A stretch of 64,000 nt of DNA, from positions 25,972,631 through 26,036,630 of the forward strand of contig NC_085050.1 of NCBI RefSeq assembly GCF_963662255.1, read 5' to 3'. The translations under genes were made by a program, and so were the position numbers. The stretch is from Cinclus cinclus (Eukaryota > Chordata > Aves > Passeriformes > Cinclidae). The notes under the pieces are model-generated. The model saw only the letters and a list, made by a program, of their open reading frames with translations, was not told the origin of the DNA and made no database searches. Of this stretch, positions 36,001 to 48,000 are shown one piece after another; the first letter of the stretch is position 1, and the number at the start of each line of letters is the position of its first letter.

Positions 36001-39000
36001 ATATATTTGTCCACTTGGTGTCTGTGTGCTGTCAGTGTGTGAGGGAAGTGTATGTGTGCATTTAAAAGCCACCTACCAATTTCTGAGCTGTCTCTTTTCT
36101 TCCCTTTTCTGTCAGTTTGAGAGCTGCAACTAGTTACATTCAAACCAAAAAGGGTACAAGTTTTTTGTAGGAGTCATTGGAGAAATTGGGTTGTAGTGAA
36201 TTCTGTGATCAGTGTAAGCCTTTAAAGCAAGTTCACCTATCTTCTTAAAAATATCCTATCATTTAAGGAGGCAGAGTCCAAGCAGGAATTCTTGAGTTAA
36301 ATTCTTTGGTTTGTATGGTGTTGCAGGTCCGACAAAATGATTTCTCTGTTCTGTAGCTGTTTTATTTTATTTTCATATATTTTATTTTTATCTTTTGCTG
36401 TGCTTCTTTTTTCACAGAGGCCTTGCATATTTCTTTTCACAATCAACTGACCAGTAAACTGCACAATTTTGTGGGGGGGTGAGGGGGATGTGTGTTTTTT
36501 CCTTGAATTTTACCAGCATCCAGTGCCTATGGCCATCACAAATAGATTTTTGTTTTTTAAAAGAAAGGCACTTAAAAACAATCTATTTGCTGTCAAAGGA
36601 ATGAGACAGCTATAGATTATACTCAAGTAAATGCACATTATCCAAAGAGGTGTTCACTATCACATTTTCATTTATTAAGTTCCATGTGTGTGTCTTAAGT
36701 CTGTTGACTCTTTCTAGCCATCTGTTAAGTTCTGCTTTCATCTTAGGGGTTTTTAGTCTGTGTGGGCTTTCAAAGATACTTACTGTCAGAGTCTTTAGAA
36801 ATTTGTTCTGAAAGATAAAGTATCACAGGTTAAATAACTTACGAAAATACAATTTTTCAGTGTCATTAATGTGCAGGCATGATCAGATGGAACAAATGAC
36901 ATTCAGCAGGTCGGTTTCCTTAGTTTGTTTAATTTGTAAAATGGCACTGAGTGTACTGTGAGTTTTTTATGGTCCCTGGCTTACCTGTTTCAAATATATC
37001 TGATATTGTTAAAAAGAAAAGAAATAGTATTGTCATTAATTTCCTTTGGTAATACATTCTGGACAGTGCTTCTGGAAGTATGTTCTTCTGACACAGCCAT
37101 GATTTTTTTTGTGCTAATAGTTTATGGAGTATAATACTTGCAAGTTTTTTGATGAATAGTTAAATTGTAATTTGAATTTACAGTGCTCTTAATTCTCTTT
37201 CAAAAACACAGTGTATGGACATACTTTCCTGGGACAATAATGGGGAGGGAGCTTTAGGGTTAAAAAAACATATATAGGAAGAATATTTTTTAACTGGAGA
37301 GTATTTCTTGAACTAGAGAGATCAATTCTCTTCTTAATAAATAGAAATTAATATAAATATAAGAACAAAGAAGGCGTACTTGGTGCAAAAGCTTTATTAA
37401 CTGAAACCAGATTAGTTCATCTTGAGGTAAAAATTAGGTTGAACATTTTAGATAATTCTAGAGAAATAAGTCTTTTCTTGCACGAGAGAGTTTCTGTGCA
37501 TGTGTGAAATAACGTTCATGTAGCAAAGCCTGTGAGGCTGTAAGGTTCCTTACATGTGTTTCTCCTATAACAGGAGAGAGCCTTTCAAAGATTCGAAGAA
37601 TAGGTAAGCAAAAGATTGCTGTCAGTACGTGTTGGGAATTGGGCCTCTGATTTCAGTCTGTTCCCTTGGTGTCAAAAAGCAGTCAAAATTTTATTGCTTG
37701 CTTTTGTGCTGTGATGCAAGATAAAAGATTTTGTGGGCATCTTAACTGAGCATAGCTCAACTTGGTTACTGTTATAGCAAAGAGGAGGTAGCTTAGGAAT
37801 GCTGGAGTTCTTAATGTTTTCTTGCAAATTTCTTTGGCATCGCTTTATGTCTGGATTTTTATACCTTACTTCTCTCTTCCTTTTCCTTTCAAATTCTCTG
37901 TGCAACACTTACAGCTCTGATAGCTCTTTGAGCTGCTCTTACACACACCTTTCTCAGGTGTCAGTGTGGTCTTCAGCTTATGAAAGTAGGACAAAATTTT
38001 GCCTGGAGTGTTAGCCTACTGTTTTCATGAGACAGCAAAAGCAATTTAATGACTTGCTGTGGTCAAAAGGGCTGGTCCTATGTTCTTTCTTGTGCTAATA
38101 TACAGAAAGTTGTTATTCTTTTTTTTTTTTCCTTTGGTTAATTATCTACAGGTTTGGTGAGCTGAATTGGCACGCTGAAGAGTTACCAGAGACATAGGAG
38201 TGTGTAGCTGAGAGAAGGGGATGGAAAGACTGCCACCTGATTGGCATCAGTGTCTCGAATTGGCTATTTCCTACTTGGGGACCCTCATTTTTTGAGAACT
38301 ATTCAGTCTAAATAATACCGCCAGACGCTGATGTTTTTTTTCCCCTGGTGGTTGCTGAATGTCTCTTCTCATCCCTGCAAAACAAACAAAATAAAACCTC
38401 CCAAAAAACCTGAAAAAAACCCTCTTACAAAGAACAAACAAAAGCTTTCTGACCTCTTGCTCTCTGTATCGCAAAAATCTTGGGGCTTGAAAATAAAGGG
38501 TTCTGTTTTCTAGAGGTAGGTGTTCACTTAATCTGTATTTCAAAAAGCAATGATCAACTCTTAGAAGTCGTGATTTGAATAAATGACTAAAAATAAGGAT
38601 GACTTTTTGAGGACCTAAATATTTCTTCAGGATAGTTTCAGTTCTTGACTGCTGTAATGCTAGTGCTACCGTACATTTTGGTATAGTGCTTTTGACTTTA
38701 ATGGAAATCTGGTCATAGAATACCATGTAAACGTGAGTTGGATTTTGCTGTTGAAAGGAGACCATTTCTTTTATAATTTTTAAATCCCCTAACTTCCTTC
38801 CCTTCAATTTGTAATATGCCTGTAAGTGGACACAGTTTAACTGGTCTGCAACAGTTTCATTTCTTTGTGCTGGTGTTTTTAATTCCCTCTGTAGGAAGTC
38901 TTCGGTCTTGCAGTTCATCAGACTGCTTTAGTAAAGTGATGCCTCCAAGGAAAAAGAGGAGACCTGCAGCAGGAGATGATTTATCTGCTAAGAAAAGTAG

Positions 39001-42000
39001 ACATGATGGGTATGTCATCTTACCATGAGCTAAGACTGATGGAATATCTAAAACTGAATAGCTGATATATCATGTGTTTAAATACTAATGGAAATTATAT
39101 TGAATTTTTCTTGGTTTCTCAGTGTGGAACCATAGCTGGTGATTGAACTGTGGGATATTGATAAGTATATGTAGGTTCAGTTTGCATCTCACCTTTCTCT
39201 ACACATACAAGAAGCACGTAGGGAACTTCTTGCTCCAGTTGCCAGCTGTCAAAATACAGACTTGTTTGTTCAAAAACAACTTCTAAGAGATACGATAGTA
39301 TTTTCCCACGTGCATACACAAGATCTGGATTAGGCATTATCAATCCCTAGCCTGGCAAAAAAGTGCATGTAGTTACAGTCTACTCGGCTCTTGAAACCCT
39401 GCTAGTCTTTCCCTGTTATGCTGTGATTTGATACTGAACGTGCAAGGAGAAATTGCCCAGGTAAGGTGATAGCTAGTGGTTCGGTGGTTATTGAGGTGCT
39501 TCTCACTGGACAACAGAAGCCAAATAGGTTATAGAGCATGCATGAGCAGTGTGTTCTTTTGGCATAGGTATTGGATAGCTGAGACCTCTGCAAGTGTTGG
39601 ATTTCCAGTATAGGTAGTGTATTGAGTCATTCAGAAACCATTGAAAATGCTCCCTGTGTGCAAGGATCACTATTTATGTGGACTGAACTCAGAATTTGAG
39701 GCGGTATAGAACTGTACACTTTGGCATGATAGAGGCAGGAGTGTTCTGGTGTTGAAACATGGCTTATACAGCTAGGAAGGTTGCTTGGCACTGCATCAAT
39801 CAGTAGAATTTAAGCTCTGTTACATTCATGTATTACTGGTGTCTGAGAAGTCCAGTGCTTGCTGTGCTTCCATAGCAGGTACCTTCAGGGAGGTTAAGAG
39901 AGGCATTTTTCTCCTGTCAGGCTGAAATCAGGCTGGTTGTTCTCCTTTTTGTAGTCTAGCATGGGTAAGAAAAATACTGGTAGCCAAATTAAGCCTCTGG
40001 TCATGCCCCTATAACTCTGTTGTCTTTAATAGGGTTGCACAACTGTAACTGCACGGGAATTTATTAAATGATCTGTTGATGCAGAAGAAAGAGATTGCAA
40101 CTCTTTCATTGCTTTGTAACATTAAATAGAACAAAAAAGCAAGCAGTTCATGTTCTTAATATTTTTTGTTGCTTTTCCGAAATAATGAAATACTAGAGCT
40201 AAATAGTTGGTAGAGAACATTACACCTTATTCAAAGACAGGCATACAGTGTGGAAGCAATATGAGGATAGACTGTTTCTAGAATATAGAAAGGTTCATAA
40301 AACTGAACTCTACCTACCTTAGCCAAGACACTGATGATAGAAGAAAGCAACCCCCTAAAAAGTAAGATTTCCTGTAAGTAAGAAATACTGATTTGTGTGA
40401 TTACATGAGAAAATTATAAAAACCTGATTTTTTTCTCTACGAATACTAGATATTTAATAGTTTTTAAGAGCTTGTTGAAAATGTAACTTGAAGGATTTTT
40501 TTTTTCCATATCTGCCTCTCCGTTTATAACTAATGGATCTAGTCTTCATTTTACTGCTGTGTAAGTCTTTATTAAAAGGAAGACCTCAGCCTGCTTTTAG
40601 AATTGGAGGAGAATTCAGATCAGCTAGTTATGAACCATGGGGTAATATCCTCTGATGTGGTTCCAATTTTTATCTGACTTCCTGTATAGGCTTTTGAGCT
40701 TTCTCTGCTTCCCCGAGTGTTTCTTTTGTTTTGGTCTTCAAGAAAGCAGTTTATTTCAGCATGACTGGCAATATGAAATTATTTGCTGGACATTCAGCCT
40801 GGTCTTGAAGCTGTGTTTTCTTTCAAGAAAGGATTTTTACCCCTGTAATCTTCTGTGAACAGGTTAGTTGAAAAGCAGTCGCTTACTTCTGTTTCTTTGT
40901 TAGGTGGAGTTCATACCTGTCAAGTTTGGTTTTTGGATCAGACATCTCAGTTGAGCAGAAATCAGTCTGAAATTAGGAAACTCTACAGCAGTTTGCTGTA
41001 GCATACCTGGTGTACAAAGCCAGTTCTGCTTGCATTGTGTGCAGAGAGTGCTATATACAGTAAAAATAGTCTGGATAGTGGAATGCCACTTGATGGAATA
41101 AGGGCTTCCTAGGCCCAGTTCTCAGCTTCTGTTCTAGAGACATTCTTCCTAGAAGCTGCATTCTAGGAACTCAGGACAAGCTGTCATGGGACACTAGTCT
41201 GTGTGGGTTCTGTATTAAGTGAAGAAAAGCTGTCAGTGTCTGAAGAACTGCACAGTCCTCTCCACAAGAGACTGTATTTCCTAACAGAAGTGACTTGTCA
41301 CCTCAAATACTTAATGGAATGACATAAATTTTTGGATGTTCTGCATTACAGTGGCATACTTATAGAGTCAACATTTAGAAATTCAGTAATTGCAAGTCTT
41401 CTGTTTGTTCTCAGTGTGAAAATACTGGGTAATAGATTTTCAAGGGATGTCATCATTAATGGTTTTACTGCAGCTGAGACTAAATGTTGATGATGTCTCT
41501 TGGTTTGTCCATTAAAAAAATGTATTTTTAAAAATCTGTAATGGAGTGTTTTGTTGGGTGATATTTTCAGTCTTCACTGTTTCTTGATTAATTCCTATAA
41601 TCTCTTAAAATCTGATAGTAATATTTTTAGATATGCTTTCTTCTATAAAGTTTCTTTCAGCAAGTCCCTATGCTGAAAGAGAAGATAGTTTCTAAAGACT
41701 CTTAAAGTCATAAACTTAAACATGTCTCACCCCCTTAATTCCAGGCTGTTAGGAATTCAGCCTCATCTCAGAAGCGTTAGCGGAGTGCGCAAACAATTGA
41801 GGAAAAACATTTACAGGAACAAATCTAGTTTTTGTGAAATTATTTGGAAATGCTGATCTAGTGCACAGACTGATTATGGAAGACTCCAAACATGTTAATT
41901 AGTATTCCACCCTTGCGTAATAAGAACTTGAATTCTCTTAATTAGTGTTCACAGCATCACCATGAACCATGCATGAATGCAGTGTTTCAGTGGGAGGGAA

Positions 42001-45000
42001 TTTTTATACCAGATAATGTAAAATAAAAAGAACTCAGTGTTTTATAGATAACAGTAAGATTTACCTTGCCTTAAAGCATAGCTATTAGAAGTAAACAGTT
42101 GAGCACGTGCTAACATGAACGTAAGACTTGCAGACTTAATTTGTATTTTCATCTCAGTATTACAGTCTTTGTTGCAGTTAAAAGTGTAACAGTATAGAGT
42201 ATTCTCAAATTGGAGTTAAAATTACATTTTCTGTACATTGTTCTTCCATCACTGTGTTAAGCATCTTCAGAAAGGTAAAGCAAGATTAATGTAAAGATAC
42301 TTGCTAGGTGAAATGGTGGTCTTCACTGGGTAATTGTCTAATGCTCTTTATCTGTTGCACAATATCTAGCCAGATATTACTTTTTCCTTAGGGAAAAATG
42401 AGCTGTGAAGTCTTATTTTTTGACAGTCACATTTAAAAATAATTCTGCTCCTTATTTTGGAGTCACACTGAGGGCAAAAGTCATGCAGTGATGGGTATTG
42501 TCACCTTAGGAAGATGAAAACTGTGAGTATTTACTTTGCTGAAATTTGTTTTCAAGCAGTTAGATAAATGTTTTCACTCAATTTGCCTGTATGTGTGTAG
42601 GAACCATAAAAGGGCCTACTAACATGAAAAATAGATTTTTTTTATTGAATAGTAAACTCTGTAGTGGAAAAAAGTAATTTTTGGAAACACAATGTCATTA
42701 ACATGGAGTTCACAGACTTTGGAAGTTTTCAAAACCTTTGGTGTTGCAAGTTTGTTTGGTTTTTGTTCTGTTGTTGTTTACTGGCTGTTTTGGTCCTGCC
42801 CCATGCACACGGCCTGTGTTCCCAGCTGTCACAGATGTGTAGATCTTTTTGCTTGAAGTAGGGATTTTCAGGTACACACAAGTATAATTTTTCCTTTTTC
42901 TATAGCTTTTCAGTGCACTTGACTTAAACTGGACGTGTGACTGTCAGCATGCGTGTTCTTACACATACTGCTTATTAATTAAGCCTGATGAAGTTCCAAA
43001 TAATTTAACTGTTTAGATATGATTGTAAGCCTTTAAACAGGGAGACAGAAGGCATATTAATTCATAAAACTTAACAGTCAAGTAAGTTGGTCTTGAGAGT
43101 TGCTTTAAATGTTTTTTGTCATGTCTTGCGAATTGCAAAATACCTCTTCTCCCACCCTTCTGTTTCTACTACAGTTTTTATGAAACTATTACTAGAATCA
43201 TAGTTGTGAGTGAATAGATAAGGTTTTATTAAAATACTTTCATTGTGCTACATTGATGAAAATTCTCAGCCAAGATTTTAAATTAATTAGTATTAATGGA
43301 AGTAGTCTGGGGTATCTTTTTCAATCAAAGATTTGCATATTTTGAGATACAAGTATTCTGGAAGCAATTAGTTACTCAGTTTGAATTTGTTACTCAACTC
43401 AGCAATTTGTTACTCAAACAAAATTCAGTAAAGATTTTGAGTAAGTTTTGGTTGCTTAGGAACAAAGCTTCTGTTGGTGAATTTCTTGGTGAATTTCTTC
43501 TACAGTCTTCAATAAGCACTGACCATCTGAAATAACCAGGCTGTGGATCTTCATGAGAGGTGAACTTTTCCCCTCTTCCCCTTTTCTTTTTTTCTCCTCA
43601 ATGGATTATTGCCACCATGAAGAGAATGTTGTGTGACCTCCATGTTTTCACTGATCTTGGTTTGAGTACTCTGGAACTACACAGCCCAGAGTTACTGCAG
43701 TGGGAGGGGCTGTGGGTGGAGCTTTAGTCAACTCCAGGACAGGTGAAACATGCTCAGAGCAGTAGATAACCCAGCTTAAAAGACTGCAGTGGGTTGAAGA
43801 GAATTACCCTTAGCTTGTTCTTTTTGCTGATAGCAACCATCAGCTCTTACAATGAATGACTTGCCTAGTCACCCCATAATAGCTGGATGGAATTTTCATG
43901 CTTTTTGCTTTCGCACCAAATCAGTTAGGAAGAGAAGAATATAATCTGGAAAAGATGTGAATAACCATGTATTCTAAGAAGCATAACATGCCTAGACACT
44001 GTTTTCAATTTTTTTGTTGTTGGTGCTTGCCTATAGCACTTCCAGTTAAAAACTGCATTGTCTTACCTTTTTTGCTGGTAAATTACAGTTCCCTAGTTCA
44101 CATGAGTATTTCAAATATAAGTATATATAATATTATAAGTTTAAACATGGATGTTATGAGTCAGCTATTAGGTCATGATGGAGGTGTAAGCATCTCTGAG
44201 AAAACTATTACATTTTGATGAGGTTAAGTAACTGAAATGACTTTTACAGAATTTAGACAGGTTATCTCATGTTTCTTTTGCCCTGCCCTGTTCCACATTC
44301 TTTCCTCTCCAGCTGACAAAATGCCTGTTAGAAAGAGATGACAAGAAGGAAAAACCTAAATGCTCCTTACTGGGACATTTGTTACAAATAACTTGTATAT
44401 TGCTGTCACTGTCCTGACACAGTGTCATGCTAAACTAACAAAAAATGCTGTTTTTCAAGTCAAGATTTTTCTGAGTTATTTTACCTACATGTGTGATTCA
44501 TCTAAGGGAAATACATACTTATGTCTGTAGGTAATACTGTTTTGTTCCTTGCTGTTCCTGATGGATATCATGTCATGATTCAGAAATGGAAGGGTAATTC
44601 TAAAAGCAAAGGTTCTGAGTTTGGTATTGTCTGGTAGTGACAGGTATAGCAGACGCTCTGGGAAAAAGTTGTGTATGTGCCTTTCTAACTGATGATGGAG
44701 AAAATGCCCTTTAGCAATCCTGTTTCAGTGTTAGCATTCTTTGCCAGTGGTACAAATTCTGGTACCAAAAGTCCCAGGTGTATTAATTTGCTCTTTCTTT
44801 ATGGGAACCATCTTTTTGAGTTTTTTACTTTCCTCCTGTGCCTTCCCTCCTTTTTTTTTTTTTTTTTTGAGCAGTGTGTTTTTCACATCTAATGTGTGAC
44901 TGGCATTACAGTTTCCTCTTACAGACCATCAATACAGAACCGAATCACCAAACACAGCTTGGTTGGCATAATGGTTGTGCATCTGTTTGAAAGTACTGGT

Positions 45001-48000
45001 GCTGGTCATCTTGAGGAAGCTGTGAGCCATTGAGGACTTGCTGTTTGAAACTCAGATCTGTTCATTAGATGTTTGGTTCTCCCAAAGTATTCAGAAATCT
45101 ACCCTGTGCACTCCAGCAGTATTTTTCTGCACAGCAAGAGATGCTGTCAATTAAAACAAAGACAAAGTTCATCATCTTGTAGTATGCATACTGAGGAATT
45201 CCACAGAGATGAGGAATACTGCAAGATACAAAATGGATGCCAGATGTGTCTGGAAGTTTCTGTTTTTCCTCCTCTGCAAATACGGTTCTTGAGATAATCA
45301 AATCCATGTTAATGATAGTTCAGTGGATGTAGTCCTTGAAAACACCTTTACTCTGTGCCACCAGATTAACCAAGTTGTCCTAGGCTGAGTAATCTCAGGT
45401 ACTTGTCTATTTACTTGTTTGCATCTCCCTACTCATCTTGCTTCACAAGGCACTTCAAAGATGAGGAGTCTCTCACTAATAGAAATAACTGACTTGGCTA
45501 GGCTGGGGTGAGAAACTCTAAACTTCATGTTTGGAGTAAGCAGAAAAGGGAAAAAAAGAGAGATAAGGGTTTGTAGTTATAAATGAGATCACTAATTCTG
45601 GCTGTGCGTAGTCTGTTGTCATGATAAACCATGTCACCTGCACTGTTCATGTATGTCTGACTAATCAGCTTGTAGCAGATGGTGGGATAGTTCAAGATTA
45701 TATCCCTTTTGACTTTATTTTCTCAACTTATGAAACTGGCGCAAGCTGAAATATCTGTAATGAGTTTTGGTGTCTCAGAAATTGAACTCCAGTGGTCAGG
45801 TATTGAGCTTTTTCAACAATCCTAAGTTTGAGGCAAGAGCATTTTCATTGGACTTACTTGGCCTTATACTGGGCACTTAATTTATTATTCTTATTCCTGC
45901 AGTTCCTAAACTGTGACCTTAGGCTTAAACACAAGTGACTTGTGACTAATCTCTTATTAGTTGTCTGAAATTCTTCTGCTATGTGCAGATGCAGAGAATG
46001 TGTAAGAAGTGCTAGGTTTTTTCTGTTCTTGCTCACCATTCCCATTACACATGCTACTGGCACTGATGTCTTGTTTCAGGCCGCAGTATTTAGCTCTACC
46101 ATTTGTAGATGCAGGAAACCTTTTTTTCTCAAATACCTGAATGACTTAGAGTTCTGTCAATCTTAAGAGCTCCTTAAATGCACTGTATGCATATTGACAG
46201 CTTAACATGTTGATTTGTATGAACAAGCAGGGCAAGGCAATCAGCTGTCATCCCTTTGTAAGAAAAAGCATTGAGTCTTGTGATAAATACCTTTCTTTGT
46301 GAACCTCATTAGTTTTGCCATCTCCTAGCAGTACCGTTGCAGACTTCTTGAATAAAAAGAATAGAATAAAGATGTTGACTAGGTCCTGCTACAGTTTCCA
46401 ACTTGGTATTCTACTTGGTGTTTGTCACGTTTGTTTGTGACAAAAAAGGGGATACTGAATAATTAAGACTTGCCAAGGTGGCAGAATGCCTCCTTTCTTT
46501 CTTTTGATTGCTCTGAATTCAGAATAGCCTAAAAATTATTGGATAGGTCTTTCACAGTCACAGTTCATTCTGCAAATATGAAAATGTTATCAGACCTATT
46601 AAAAAAAAAATTATTCCAACTCAGACTTACATCTTCTGGATTAGCTCTTACTGAGCGATGCTGTCCGCCTTTTCCTTTGCAGCTTCAGTAAAGCTTATGC
46701 AAAATAGGTAATTCAAATAGGAAAAGAGTGTTTTCAAAATAAAAAAAAAAAAAACGGATGACATTTCTAGGCAGTGTTCCCATTTGTTGCAGATCAGTTG
46801 TGTTTCTCTACAACATCAATTTTTGTTAAGAAATGTCTTAAAAGCTTTATTTGTATTTGTCTTCCAGTTAGCAGTTTATCATTTTGTTCTGACCAGTATT
46901 ACTTTTCTAAAGGTTAGCTGCTTTAAAGGAACTAGGACAGTAAACATGAAATATTTCTTTGAATCCCTGTCAGAATAATCTGTGTGCCATTAACTTCTAG
47001 CTGCCCTTTCTCACAGCTGATGGCTGGAGCTGGGTGGGCGATAGTGGGATCAGTGTACTCTAAGCTCATAAATCTAGCTATCTTTGACATGTCTTTCTAG
47101 AAGGATGAAACAGTGGTGAAATCAACTCCAAATTAATTTCATTATTCAAATGGTTTCAGAATTCTCCTTGAACCAGTTAGCTGCTTTATTGTCTTCCCGC
47201 AGCAGGATTTGACATTGTGGGAGGAAGCTCTGCATGTTTGGAACGTTTACAGAGCTGTTCTTGGCTACCTTCTCTAGACTAAGCCATTTATTTGTTGCTC
47301 TTTTCAGCATGAGCCCAAGCTACTGAAGAGTGGTAGAAATGGATCAGAGAATGCATATGCAGCAGTGGATAACTACTTGGACTGCTGAGTCTCTTTCCTC
47401 TAGCAGGCAAAAATTATACTGTCCCTGTTTCAGAAGGTCGAACTAGGGGAGTAACCCTTCCAATTCTGTCATGTTTTCTGTGCTTTAGGTGTTTCAGATA
47501 CTAAATTTGTTTCCTTTGCGTAGTTAAAATTCCTTACACTTCTTGTCAAAGGAGAAGAGCATTACCCTGCTGGTAGTCTCTGGGGGAAGGGGCCAGCTTT
47601 TCAGATGGTTCTGTGCTCCATGATGAATGACATTCCTTGAGTTATTGTTGATGAGGACTTAACCTTTTTCCTGTGGTTGTTTCGTGTTACCAACTTAATG
47701 GCTTTAAAATAATGTAAGTGTAGGTCTTGTCTCTTTTGGCATTTATGCCTTTTGTAGAATCTTTTTGAGGTGGCAAAAAATATTTGTAGTTTTCTGTAGG
47801 TAATAATTCAAAGTGCCCAAAGTATGGGTGTGCCTAGAGGTAGGATCTGTGTTGGCTGTGACATGGAATTCTCTGGCCTTAGACCCACAGTTGGATTGCA
47901 GCCCATCAGTTGACTGTGGTAACTGGTGATGTAAGGCAAGGCCTTCCTGTGAACTTGCACAGAACAGTTTGGGGTTGAATTTGAAGTAACGTATGTTTGT

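Larger units (their letters stand above)
31666..38894 (+). other. DCUN1D4: DCUN1D4 intron 3 (7.2 kb)
   Basis: AT-rich intron with no recognised transposon. It holds two possible alternative exons (35090-35131 and 37574-37603), listed separately. A short tandem repeat of the word aaaaagtcttt lies at 34656-34684. Confidence 0.85.
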
